Below are positions 18,194-26,176 of a DNA stretch of 64,000 bases, in pieces. The stretch covers positions 5,022,001 through 5,086,000 of the forward strand of contig NZ_SHKK01000001.1 in NCBI RefSeq assembly GCF_004217135.1, written 5' to 3'. The stretch is from Micromonospora violae (GTDB lineage: Bacteria > Actinomycetota > Actinomycetes > Mycobacteriales > Micromonosporaceae). The notes beneath the pieces are model-generated. The model saw only the letters and a program-made list of their open reading frames with translations. It did no database searches and had not been told where the DNA came from. Numbering within the stretch: the first letter of the stretch is position 1; each line of letters opens with the position of its first letter. Both the position numbers and the translations under genes were made by a program.

Positions 18194-18964
18194 TCAGGTG
18201 CGGGCGTCCCGCCGTCCGGCGGCGAGTTCCCAGGCGCGAACACCGCCGACGATTCCGGCGGTGTTCGGCACCACCACCACGTCGTCGCCCATCCGGGTCA
18301 GCTGCTCGGGCCGGATCAGTCGGGAGTTGCCCCCACCCAGATAGAGCCGGTCCCAGCGAAACACCGGACGCAGCCCGTCCACCACCTGCCGGATCCGCCG
18401 GGACCAGAAGGCGTCACCGAGCCGCCGACGTTCCGGCTCGCCGACGTACGTGTCGTAGGTGGTGCCCCAACGCACCGGCGCGTGCGACAGCTCCAGGTGC
18501 GGTGCGAGCACCCCGCCGTCGAAGAGCGCGCTGCCCAGCCCCGTCCCCAGGGTCAGCACCAGCTCGCAGCCGGTGCCGGCGACCACCCCGGCGCCGTGCA
18601 CCTCGGCGTCGTTGAGCACCAGGGCCGGCACCCCGAACGCGTCGGCCAGCGCGCCCCGCGCGTCCCACCCGGACCACTCGGCGAGCAGGTCCGGGTCGAC
18701 CCGACTACGCGGGCCGCTGCGGGTCACGTAGTGCGGGGTGGAGACCACCACTCCGTGCCGGATCATCCCGGGTACGCCGACCGTGAGCCGGTCCGCCGTC
18801 GGCAGCCGCCCGCCCAGATCCAGCAGGGTCCGGACGAACAGCGCGGGCGGCAACGGGTACGGGGTGGGCACCCGCAACGGCCGGGCGCGCATCGTTCCCG
18901 CCTCGTCGAGGACGGACGCCTTGATGCCTCCGCCGCCGCAGTCGATCGCCAGTGTGGTCACCAC
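18194..18964 (-). CDS. ROK-family glucokinase, polyphosphate-glucokinase type
   Basis: A 256-aa sugar kinase. The phosphate loop is AIDCGGGGIKASV, the phosphate-2 motif LVLTLGTGLGSALF, and the C-terminus YLGGGNSRLI followed by PNTAGIVGGVRAW. Length and the LDLGGRL...VGVPGMI layout fit the actinobacterial PPGK group, which phosphorylates glucose with polyphosphate and/or ATP. The first motif reads GGGG where most have GGTG. Donor preference cannot be read from the sequence. The divergent gene is ABC-F, 62 bp away. A Ppx/GppA gene lies elsewhere in the window. Confidence 0.8.
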   Translation of the reverse strand: MVTTLAIDCGGGGIKASVLDEAGTMRARPLRVPTPYPLPPALFVRTLLDLGGRLPTADRLTVGVPGMIRHGVVVSTPHYVTRSGPRSRVDPDLLAEWSGWDARGALADAFGVPALVLNDAEVHGAGVVAGTGCELVLTLGTGLGSALFDGGVLAPHLELSHAPVRWGTTYDTYVGEPERRRLGDAFWSRRIRQVVDGLRPVFRWDRLYLGGGNSRLIRPEQLTRMGDDVVVVPNTAGIVGGVRAWELAAGRRDART

Positions 18965-19026
18965 GTCGTTGAGTCTGCCCGCTGCCGGCCGGGCGTATGC
19001 GGGCGGCCGGATAGGCTGCCGTCCTG

Positions 19027-20664
19027 ATGAGCGCCACGATGATCGTCAAGGACCTGGCCGCCGGGCACGGCGACCGCTCGCTCTTCGCCGGATTGGACCT
19101 GGTGGTCGCCCCCGGCGACGTGGTCGGGCTGGTCGGGCCGAACGGGGCCGGCAAGTCGACGCTGCTGCGTACCCTCGCCGGGTTGTTGCCGGTCGAGGCC
19201 GGCAGCGTGCGACTCAGCCCGCCCGCGGCGAGCGTCGGGCACCTGCCGCAGGAGCCGGAACGGCGACCGGGCGAGACGGTACGGGACTTCCTGGCCCGCC
19301 GGACCGGGGTGACCGCCGCGCAGGCAGCGCTGGACGCGGCGACGGAGGCGCTGACCGCGGGGGTGGCGGGTGCCGACGACGCGTACGGCGACGCGCTGGA
19401 GCGGTGGCTCGCTCTCGGTGGCGCGGATCTGGACGAACGCGCCGAGCAGGTGAGCGCCGACCTGGGGCTCGCGGTCGACCTGGACCATCCGACGACCGGG
19501 CTGTCCGGCGGTCAGGCGGCACGGGCCGGGCTCGCGTCGCTGCTGCTCAGCCGGTACGACGTGTTCCTGCTCGACGAGCCGACCAACGACCTGGACCTGG
19601 CCGGGTTGGAGCGGCTGGAGGAGTTCGTCACCGGGCTGCGGGCCGGCACGGTGTTGGTCAGCCACGACCGGGAGTTCCTCACCCGCACGGTGACCCGGGT
19701 GCTGGAGCTGGACCTGCCGCAGCAGCAGGTCAACCACTACGGCGGCGGTTACGCGGCCTACCTGGAGGAGCGCGAGGTGGCCCGCCGGCACGCCCGCGCG
19801 GACTACGAGGAGTACGCCGACACGAAGGCCGGCCTGGAGGCACGGGCCCGCACCCAGCGGGGCTGGATGGAGAAGGGCGTGAAGAACGCCCGCCGCAAGG
19901 CCACCGACAACGACAAGATCGGCCGCAAGTTCCGCAGCGAGGCGAGCGAGAAGCAGGCCGCCAAGGCCAAGCAGACCGAACGGCTGATTGAACGGCTCGA
20001 CGTGGTCGAGGAGCCCCGCAAGGAGTGGGAGCTGCGGATGGAGATCGCCGCCGCGCCCCGCGCCGGCGCCGTCGTGGCCACGCTGCGCGGTGCCGTGGTA
20101 CGCCGCAGTGGCTTCACCCTCGGCCCGGTCGACCTCCAGATCGACTGGGCGGACCGGGTCGCGGTGACCGGGGCGAACGGCTCGGGCAAGTCCACCCTGT
20201 TGGCCGCGCTGCTGGGGCGGTTGCCGCTGGACGAGGGCACCGCCTCGCTCGGGCCGGGCGTGGTGATCGGCGAGGTGGACCAGGCCCGGGGTCTGTTCCT
20301 CGGCGACGTACCGCTGATCGACGCGTTCCAGGCGGCCGTACCCCACCTGTCGCCGGCGGACGCGCGGACCCTGCTGGCCAAGTTCGGGCTGCGGGCGGCG
20401 CACGTGCCCCGGCCGGCGGCCACCCTCTCCCCAGGCGAGCGGACCCGGGCGGCGCTGGCGCTGCTCCAGGGCCGTGGGGTCAACCTGCTGGTGCTGGACG
20501 AGCCCACCAACCATCTGGACCTGCCGGCCATCGAGCAGCTCGAGTCGGCGCTGGCCAGCTACCCCGGAACGCTGCTACTGGTCACCCACGACCGGCGGAT
20601 GCTGGCCGCCATCGAGACCAACCGGCGGCTGCGGGTCGACGCGGGGCGGATCGCCGAGGATTGA
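19027..20664 (+). CDS. ABC-F family ATPase (ribosome-associated type)
   Basis: A 545-aa protein of two fused ATPase domains without membrane segments. Domain 1 has GPNGAGKST, LSGGQAARAGL and VFLLDEPTNDLDL; domain 2 has GANGSGKST, LSPGERTRAAL and LLVLDEPTNHLDL. Between them is a long charged linker (ARTQRGWMEKGVKNARRKAT) of the kind that reaches the ribosomal peptidyl-transferase site. ABC-F proteins act on the ribosome in translation control or antibiotic protection; this one is not a recognisable resistance subtype. The short gap to the next gene (38 bp) permits co-transcription. Confidence 0.92.
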   Translation: MSATMIVKDLAAGHGDRSLFAGLDLVVAPGDVVGLVGPNGAGKSTLLRTLAGLLPVEAGSVRLSPPAASVGHLPQEPERRPGETVRDFLARRTGVTAAQAALDAATEALTAGVAGADDAYGDALERWLALGGADLDERAEQVSADLGLAVDLDHPTTGLSGGQAARAGLASLLLSRYDVFLLDEPTNDLDLAGLERLEEFVTGLRAGTVLVSHDREFLTRTVTRVLELDLPQQQVNHYGGGYAAYLEEREVARRHARADYEEYADTKAGLEARARTQRGWMEKGVKNARRKATDNDKIGRKFRSEASEKQAAKAKQTERLIERLDVVEEPRKEWELRMEIAAAPRAGAVVATLRGAVVRRSGFTLGPVDLQIDWADRVAVTGANGSGKSTLLAALLGRLPLDEGTASLGPGVVIGEVDQARGLFLGDVPLIDAFQAAVPHLSPADARTLLAKFGLRAAHVPRPAATLSPGERTRAALALLQGRGVNLLVLDEPTNHLDLPAIEQLESALASYPGTLLLVTHDRRMLAAIETNRRLRVDAGRIAED

Positions 20665-20702
20665 TCCGGGTCCCCGGGCCGGCGTGGGGTGAGAATGACG
20701 CC

Positions 20703-21011
20703 ATGCTCAAGTGGGAGTACGCCCTGCTGGTCCGCCGACGCCAGGCCGCGACCAACGACCTCGGCTGGGAGGTCGTCTTCGTCTGGTACGGCCCGGACGG
20801 CTCGATGGTCGACGTCACGCCGTACGGCGACACCTCGCTGGCCCACCTGAACCGGGCCGGCGACCAGGGCTGGGAGTTGGTCGCGATGAGCGAGGACCCG
20901 TCGCTGCCCGGCAACCACGAACTGCACCGCTACCACCTCAAGCGGCCGAAGCCGGCCGACCCGCCGCCGCGCCAGCGGATGCGTGGGGGCCGCCGTACCA
21001 TCTCGCGCTGA
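20703..21011 (+). CDS. Small DUF4177-like protein
   Basis: A 102-aa cytoplasmic protein, MLKWEYALLVRRRQ at the start and the typical DUF4177 core LNRAGDQGWELVAMSEDP, followed by a basic tail RQRMRGGRRTISR. The WEYA and GWELVA strands are the hallmark of this small beta-rich family. No function is known. It follows the ABC-F gene by 38 bp. Confidence 0.78.
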   Translation: MLKWEYALLVRRRQAATNDLGWEVVFVWYGPDGSMVDVTPYGDTSLAHLNRAGDQGWELVAMSEDPSLPGNHELHRYHLKRPKPADPPPRQRMRGGRRTISR

Positions 21012-21091
21012 CCCGACCGAGCGCGGCCTCGCGACGACGAGGCTCGCGGCCGTTCGCGGCTCGGCCCGTGCCGGCGGTGTTCCCTTCGAGC

Positions 21092-21135
21092 GTGATGCCA
21101 CACAGTCATCGTGATGCCTGTGTGGCATCACGATG
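21092..21135. promoter_or_regulatory. Overlapping alternative hairpins before the BON-methyltransferase gene
   Basis: Hairpin A pairs GTGATGCCACACAG (21092-21105) with CTGTGTGGCATCAC (21118-21131), 14/14. Hairpin B pairs CATCGTGATGCC (21107-21118) with GGCATCACGATG (21124-21135), 12/12. They share the right arm, so only one can form in RNA. As DNA, the same bases give three GTGATGCC half-sites, as in an operator. They lie 125 bp upstream of the methyltransferase start. Confidence 0.6.
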
Positions 21136-21259
21136 ATTGCGATCCTGCCTCGCATCCTGCGACACGCCCATGGCCCGCCGCGCCGGAGCAGGCGACAGGG
21201 CCGGCGAGCAGGGCATAACGGGCGCGATTGCGGGTATCGCGCGGCGGGAGGTGGCCCGA

Positions 21260-21985
21260 ATGGTCGCTTTGGCGCAGACTCCACCCTCGGCCGACCGGCT
21301 GCGGGCGATCGATGTTTTCCTCGCCCAGGCATGGGCGGAGCAGGTCCAGCACGATGATCGGTTGCGGAACCTGGCGGTCGAGGTGCACTTCGACCGGGGG
21401 GTGGCCCATCTGAGCGGCGACGTGGCCGAGCCCGCCCAGCTCCGGCTGGTCCGGGACCTGGTGGGGCAGTTGGCCGGCGTCTACGGCGTCTGGTGCCGGG
21501 TCGGCATCGGCGGGCGGGCACCGGTGGTCGTGGACCTCGGTTGCGGGCCGACCAAGCAGTGGTCGAGCAACCTGGGGCTGGACATCTACCCGGCGCCCGG
21601 CGTGGACGCCGTCGCGGACCTGTCCGGCTCGCTGCCGCTCGCCGACAACTCGGTGGACGTCCTCTTCGCGGTGCACATCCTGGAGCACCTGATCGACTTC
21701 CTGCCGCTGGTCGACGAGTGTCATCGGGTGCTCCGCCCGGGTGGTGTGCTGCACGTGATGAGCCCCTGGTGGGGGCACGTGAACGCGGTGGCCGACCCGA
21801 CCCACGTCCGACTGATGGACGTGCAGACGTTCAAGGGGATCTGTCAGCTCCGACCGCCCGGCACGCCGCGGTGGTATCCGCTGCACGCCGGCTGCGACGG
21901 CGCGTCGATCTTCGCCGACCTGACTCCCCTGCCACCGGACGCCGACCCGGCCCCCCAGTCCCATCTGGCCCGCTTCTTCGACTAG
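21260..21985 (+). CDS. BON-like domain fused to a class I methyltransferase
   Basis: A 241-aa protein. The ATG at 21260 follows GGGAGGTGG by about 6 nt. Residues ~30-80 (NLAVEVHFDRGVAHLSGDVA, then a VYGVWCRV strand) look like a BON domain, a small fold usually found in envelope proteins. The rest is a SAM methyltransferase: VVVDLGCGPTKQ, LGLDIYP, ADLSGSLPLADNSVDVLFAV, HILEHL and HRVLRPGGVLHV. There is no signal peptide, so it is cytoplasmic. The substrate is unknown. It converges on the permease gene with a 4-bp overlap. Confidence 0.82.
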   Translation: MVALAQTPPSADRLRAIDVFLAQAWAEQVQHDDRLRNLAVEVHFDRGVAHLSGDVAEPAQLRLVRDLVGQLAGVYGVWCRVGIGGRAPVVVDLGCGPTKQWSSNLGLDIYPAPGVDAVADLSGSLPLADNSVDVLFAVHILEHLIDFLPLVDECHRVLRPGGVLHVMSPWWGHVNAVADPTHVRLMDVQTFKGICQLRPPGTPRWYPLHAGCDGASIFADLTPLPPDADPAPQSHLARFFD

Positions 21986-23442
21986 GAGGCGCGGGCCAGC
22001 CGGTTGCGGCGGTAGCCGTAGCCGAAGTAGATCAACGCGCCGAGCAGCATCCAGGCCAGGAACCGCAGCCAGGTCTCCACCGACAGGTTGAGCATCAGGT
22101 AGAAGCAGGCCAGCGCCGAGACGATCGGCAGCACCGGCGAGAACGGCACCCGGAACGGCCGCTCCAGGTCCGGGCGCCGACGGCGCAGGATCGGCACCGC
22201 CATCGACACGAGGACGAAGGCGCAGAGCGCGCCGATGCTCACCAGGTCGGCCAGCGCGGAGAGCGGCAGCAGGCCGGCCAGCAGCGCCACCGCCACCGTC
22301 ATGATCGCCGAGATCCGGTACGGGGTGCCCCAGCGCGGGTGCACCTTCGCGATCGAGGGCGGGATCAACCCGTCCCGGGCGATGGCGAAGCCGATCCGGC
22401 CCATCGCCACCAGGTCGACCAGGATGACGCTGGTCAGGCCCGCGACGGCGGCGATGGAGACCAGCACGGCCGCCCAGCCCGCGCCGACCGACTCGAAGGC
22501 CGACGCGATCGGGGCGCCCCGGTCGATCTCGGTGTACGGCACCATCCCGACCACCACCAGCGAGACGCCGATGTAGAGCACGGTGGAGATCAGCAGCGTG
22601 CCGAGCAGACCCAGGGTGAGGTCCCGCTTGGGCTTCCTGGTCTCCTCACCCAGGTTGGCCACGGCCTCGAAGCCGGTGTACGCGAAGAAGACCACGGCGG
22701 CGGCGCTGAGCACCCCGACGAAGCCGAAGACCGACGGCTCCAGCCCGAAGAGGGCCTGCGTGACCGGTTGCTTGATACCGTCGTCGCCGCTCCCGGCGGG
22801 CTCGGCCGGCGGGATGAACGGGGTGAGGTTGGCGGCCCTGACGAAGAACAGCCCGGCGACCACCACGAAGACGCAGATGGCCACCTTGACCAGCACCAGC
22901 AGGTTGGTGATCCGCGCGGACTCCCGGATGCCGACGATCGCGACGATGCCGAGGATCAGCACGATGGCGATGGCACCGACGTTGACCGTGCTGCCCTCCT
23001 CGCCGAACCACCGGGTCGGCAGGTCGAGCAGTTCGGCGAGGTAGCCGGACCAGCCCCGGGCCACCACGGCGGCGCCGAGCGCGAACTCCAGCAGCAGGTC
23101 CCAGCCGATGATCCAGGCGACGATCTCGCCCATCGTGGCGTACGCGTAGGTGTAGGCGCTGCCGGCGGTCGGCACGCTGGAGGCCAGCTCGGCGTAGCAG
23201 AGGGCGGCGAGCAGGGCCACCACGCCGGCGATGGCGAAGGAGATCACCACACCCGGCCCGGCGCTGTCGCGCGCCTCGATCCCGGTGAGCGTGAAGATGC
23301 CGGTGCCGATCACGATGCCGATGCCGAAGCCGGTGAGGTCGACCGCGCCGAGCCGTCTCTTCAGCCCCAGTTGGCCGTCGCTGCCGTCCACCTCGCCCTG
23401 GGCGATCACGTCCTTGATCGGTTTCGTGCGCAGCACGGACAC
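21982..23442 (-). CDS. APC-family amino acid permease
   Basis: A 486-aa permease with about 12-14 hydrophobic helices. GIGIVIGTGIFTLTGIEA is the glycine-rich first helix of cationic-type amino-acid transporters, followed by CYAELASSVPTAGSAYTYAY and FFAYTGFEAVANLGEET. This resembles the YfnA/CAT group, though substrate is not certain. I chose the GTG at 23442 because GGGAGGGGGT lies about 8 nt upstream; the GTG at 23460 overlaps that site. It is transcribed away from the hydrolase gene and ends over the methyltransferase stop. Confidence 0.88.
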   Translation of the reverse strand: MSVLRTKPIKDVIAQGEVDGSDGQLGLKRRLGAVDLTGFGIGIVIGTGIFTLTGIEARDSAGPGVVISFAIAGVVALLAALCYAELASSVPTAGSAYTYAYATMGEIVAWIIGWDLLLEFALGAAVVARGWSGYLAELLDLPTRWFGEEGSTVNVGAIAIVLILGIVAIVGIRESARITNLLVLVKVAICVFVVVAGLFFVRAANLTPFIPPAEPAGSGDDGIKQPVTQALFGLEPSVFGFVGVLSAAAVVFFAYTGFEAVANLGEETRKPKRDLTLGLLGTLLISTVLYIGVSLVVVGMVPYTEIDRGAPIASAFESVGAGWAAVLVSIAAVAGLTSVILVDLVAMGRIGFAIARDGLIPPSIAKVHPRWGTPYRISAIMTVAVALLAGLLPLSALADLVSIGALCAFVLVSMAVPILRRRRPDLERPFRVPFSPVLPIVSALACFYLMLNLSVETWLRFLAWMLLGALIYFGYGYRRNRLARAS

Positions 23443-23520
23443 CCGGTCACCCCCTCCCACCGTGCGACCACCTCCGTGGCGGCCGGTGACCGCCGTTGCT
23501 ACCCAGCGGCGGGAAAGGTC

Positions 23521-23540
23521 AACCGCAAAGTCTTGCGGTT
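23521..23540. promoter_or_regulatory. Inverted repeat AACCGCAA-4-TTGCGGTT, possible operator
   Basis: A perfect 8-bp dyad with a 4-bp centre lies between the divergent permease and hydrolase genes, about 80 bp from one start and 105 bp from the other. The spacing suits a repressor dimer, though a hairpin in either leader is equally possible. No promoter can be placed firmly. Confidence 0.45.
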
Positions 23541-23644
23541 GCGACCCGAGTGTGAAAATTTCCTACCATCGACAGATAGGCAGCGGCAGATCTTGCCGCA
23601 CGTCGCGCTGATCACACGGGAGCCCCACCGAAGGGACACACCGC

Positions 23645-25300
23645 ATGAAGGCAACTCGTCTCGCCGCGGCCGGACTGGCCGCAGCCCTGCTCGGCACACT
23701 GGTCACCGCCACCCCCGCGAGCGCCGCACCCGACGCGGCCGACACCACCGTCACCTGCGCCACCGACCCGGCCACCCCCAAGCGACAGTTCCGCGCCATG
23801 TGGATCTCGTCGGTGGTCAACATCGACTGGCCCAGCAAGGCGTCCCAGACCAACCCCGACCGCATCGCGGCCCAGCAGGCCGAGTACCGCCAGCTGCTCG
23901 ACCTGGCCGAGCGCCTGCACCACAACGCCGTCGTGGTGCAGGTCCGACCGACCGCCGACGCGCTCTGGCCCTCGCCGTACGAGCCCTGGTCGGAGTACCT
24001 GACCGGGGTACGCGGCCAGGACCCGGGCTGGGACCCACTGGCCTTCCTGGTCGACGAGGCGCACCGGCGGAACCTGGAATTCCACGCCTGGTTCAACCCG
24101 TACCGCGTGTCCATGCCGGCCCCCGGCGGCGCCGGGGCGGACCTCGCCCAGCTCGCCCCCGGGCACCCGGCCCAGCAGCACCCCGACTGGACGTTCGCCT
24201 ACCCACCGGCCGGCGTGGCCGGCAGCCGGCTCTACTACAACCCGGGAATCCCCGAGGTCCGCGAGTTCGTCCAGACCGCCATGATGGACGCGGTCAAGCG
24301 GTACGACATCGACGGCGTCCACTTCGACGACTACTTCTACCCCTACCCCAGCGGCACGTACGAGGTGCCCGACGACGCGACCTTCGCGGCCCACAACCGG
24401 GGCTTCACCGACCGGGCCGACTGGCGGAGGGACAACATCAACCTGTTGATCCAGGAGATGAACGGCAAGATCAAAGCGGCGAAGCCGTGGGTGAAGTTCG
24501 GCGTCAGCCCGTTCGGTATCTGGCGCAACAAGACCGCCGACCCGCTCGGTTCGGACACCACCGGCAGCCAGTCGTACGACATCATCTCCGCCGACACCCG
24601 CAAGTGGATCAAGCAGGAGTGGATCGACTACGTCGTGCCGCAGCTCTACTGGTACATCGGCCAGTACCCGGCCGCCGACTACGCGCGCCTGGTGCCGTGG
24701 TGGGCCGAGACGGTGCGCGGCACCCGCGTGCAGCTCTACATCGGCCAGGCCGACTACAAGAGCGGCGACCCGGCGTACGGGACGTACTGGCAGAACCCGC
24801 GTGAGTTGTCCGACCACCTGACGCTCAACCGGTCGTACCCTCAGGTGCAGGGCAACGTGCACTTCTCCGCCGTGCAGGTGCGGGCCAACCGGCTCGGCGC
24901 CACCGACATCTACGCGAGCGAGCACTACTCCCGCCCGGCGCTGGTCCCGACCATGCCCCACCTGCCGGCCCGGCCGCTGCTCTTCCCGGTGGTCACCACG
25001 GCGACCCGGCAGGCCGACGGGGTCCGGCTCACCTGGCGGCAGCCCGCCGACGGCGTCGGGCCGCTCGGCACCGCCACCTCGTACGCGATCTACCGGTTCG
25101 ACGGCACCACACTGCCGGGCCGGTGCGCCACGGCCGACGCCGCGCACCTCGTCGACACCGTCCGGGCCACGCCCGGCGGCGTCCAGTCCTGGGTGGACAC
25201 GTCGGCCGAGCCCGGCCGGCGCTACACCTACCAGCTGACCGCACTGGACCGGTCGGCCAACGAGAGCCCCACGAGCCCGCCGGCATTCGTGCTGCGCTGA
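23645..25300 (+). CDS. Secreted GHL10 (glycoside hydrolase-like) protein with C-terminal Fn3 domain
   Basis: A 551-aa exported protein. The signal peptide ends near ATPASA-APD. A GHL10/DUF187 TIM-barrel domain (about 40-390) shows FRAMWISSVVNIDWPS at the start, then HNAVVVQVRPTADALWPS, YDIDGVHFDDYFYPYP, VKFGVSPFGIWRN and VVPQLYWYIGQY. A fibronectin type III-like domain fills the end (VRLTWRQPADGVG to SANESPTSPPAF). Related DigH-type enzymes cut glycan strands of peptidoglycan, so a wall or other glycan substrate is likely. It is followed by a strong hairpin. Confidence 0.9.
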   Translation: MKATRLAAAGLAAALLGTLVTATPASAAPDAADTTVTCATDPATPKRQFRAMWISSVVNIDWPSKASQTNPDRIAAQQAEYRQLLDLAERLHHNAVVVQVRPTADALWPSPYEPWSEYLTGVRGQDPGWDPLAFLVDEAHRRNLEFHAWFNPYRVSMPAPGGAGADLAQLAPGHPAQQHPDWTFAYPPAGVAGSRLYYNPGIPEVREFVQTAMMDAVKRYDIDGVHFDDYFYPYPSGTYEVPDDATFAAHNRGFTDRADWRRDNINLLIQEMNGKIKAAKPWVKFGVSPFGIWRNKTADPLGSDTTGSQSYDIISADTRKWIKQEWIDYVVPQLYWYIGQYPAADYARLVPWWAETVRGTRVQLYIGQADYKSGDPAYGTYWQNPRELSDHLTLNRSYPQVQGNVHFSAVQVRANRLGATDIYASEHYSRPALVPTMPHLPARPLLFPVVTTATRQADGVRLTWRQPADGVGPLGTATSYAIYRFDGTTLPGRCATADAAHLVDTVRATPGGVQSWVDTSAEPGRRYTYQLTALDRSANESPTSPPAFVLR

Positions 25301-25311
25301 CCTCGCTCGCT

Positions 25312-25346
25312 GAATGCCCCGGACGCGTGAGGCGTCCGGGGCATTC
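25312..25346 (+). terminator. Hairpin after the GHL10 gene
   Basis: GAATGCCCCGGACGC (25312-25326) pairs 15/15 with 25332-25346 across a 5-nt loop, followed by GTCTGTTTC. It starts 11 bp after the stop and is a good intrinsic terminator. Confidence 0.88.
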
Positions 25347-25480
25347 GTCTGTTTCAACGCATGTCACCAATAGTTGGCGATACGCATACCGCCTAGTTGA
25401 TCAGCTGATCGACACTCATCGACATCCGGTAACCCGCCGGTAACTTCCGTCCCACCCGCTCACCCCCGCGGAGGTAACCC

Positions 25481-26014
25481 GTGCCCCGACGTATCGCCAC
25501 CCTGCTCGCCTCGGGCGCGTTAGCGCTGCTCACCACCCTCGCCATCGCCTCCCCCGCCGCCGCCGTCACCCCCGCGCAACGGCTCTCCGTGCTGTCCAGC
25601 TGGACCCAGACCAGCGCGTCCAGCTACAACTCGTGGAACAACGCCCGGGTCAACCGGGCCCCCTGGGCCGAGTACAACTTCAACTGGTCCACCGACTACT
25701 GCTCGTCCAGCCCGGACAACCCGCTCGGGTTCACCTTCAACCTGGGCTGCTACCGGCACGACTTCGGCTACCGCAACTACAAGGCGGTCGGCCAGTTCTC
25801 CGCCAACAAGTCCCGCCTCGACAGCGCCTTCTACGAGGACCTGAAGCGCGTCTGCGCCACGTACAACTCGGTTGTCCGGCCGGCCTGCTACAGCCTGGCC
25901 TGGACCTACTACCAGGCGGTCAGCATCTTCGGTTCGGTAGCAGCCGTCCAGCAGGCCGACATCGACCGCGCCGCCCGAATGAAGGCCGAAGCCGAAGCCA
26001 AAGCCCGCACCTAA
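25481..26014 (+). CDS. Secreted prokaryotic phospholipase A2
   Basis: A 177-aa exported enzyme. The GTG has a GGAGGT site 6 nt upstream, and a signal peptide ends near SPAAA-VTP. The mature ~150 residues match the bacterial/fungal PLA2 family: FNWSTDYCSSSPDNPLGFTF, then catalytic GCYRHDFGYRNY with His93-Asp94, and paired cysteines (Cys74/Cys90 and later VCATYNS, PACYSLAW). Expected reaction: Ca-dependent hydrolysis of the sn-2 acyl chain of phospholipids. The last ~15 residues are Ala/Lys/Glu-rich. Confidence 0.9.
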   Translation: MPRRIATLLASGALALLTTLAIASPAAAVTPAQRLSVLSSWTQTSASSYNSWNNARVNRAPWAEYNFNWSTDYCSSSPDNPLGFTFNLGCYRHDFGYRNYKAVGQFSANKSRLDSAFYEDLKRVCATYNSVVRPACYSLAWTYYQAVSIFGSVAAVQQADIDRAARMKAEAEAKART

Positions 26015-26064
26015 CCCCAACCCCACCCCAACCCCACCCCACCCCAACCCCAACCCCACCCCAC
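26012..26064. repeat. C4A-type low-complexity tract after phospholipase
   Basis: Starting in the stop codon of the phospholipase gene are nine CCCC blocks separated by A or AA. The plus-strand RNA is C-rich and G-free, as at Rho-utilisation sites; the other strand could form a G-quadruplex. A matching G-rich tract (26152-26176) abuts the stop of the converging gene. Confidence 0.75.
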
Positions 26065-26066
26065 GG

Positions 26067-26129
26067 TGTTGATCAAGAGGTTTCGGTCACCGGAGGCGCA
26101 ATTTCCTGACGCAAACCTCTTGATCAACA
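26067..26129. repeat. Palindromic intergenic element B (TGTTGATCAAGAGGTTT ends)
   Basis: Arms TGTTGATCAAGAGGTTT (26067-26083) and its exact 17-bp complement (26113-26129) flank a 29-bp centre; pairing extends inward by GGTCA/TGACG with mismatches. It sits midway in the convergent gap, so it may act as a terminator for both genes. It resembles element A at 17129-17207 (TTGATC ends, TTCCTG core). Confidence 0.75.
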
Positions 26130-26176
26130 GCACAGGATCGGGCAGGACCCAGGGGGGTGGGGGTGGGTTGGGGGAG

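Noticed and set aside
23461..23644. c-di-AMP (ydaO) riboswitch before the wall hydrolase
   Set aside because: Such switches often precede actinobacterial wall hydrolases, but the conserved core motifs are not found here.
21493..24804. Very long plus-strand frame across methyltransferase, permease and hydrolase
   Set aside because: It crosses three well-supported genes in other frames; Arg/Gly/His-rich, no domain.
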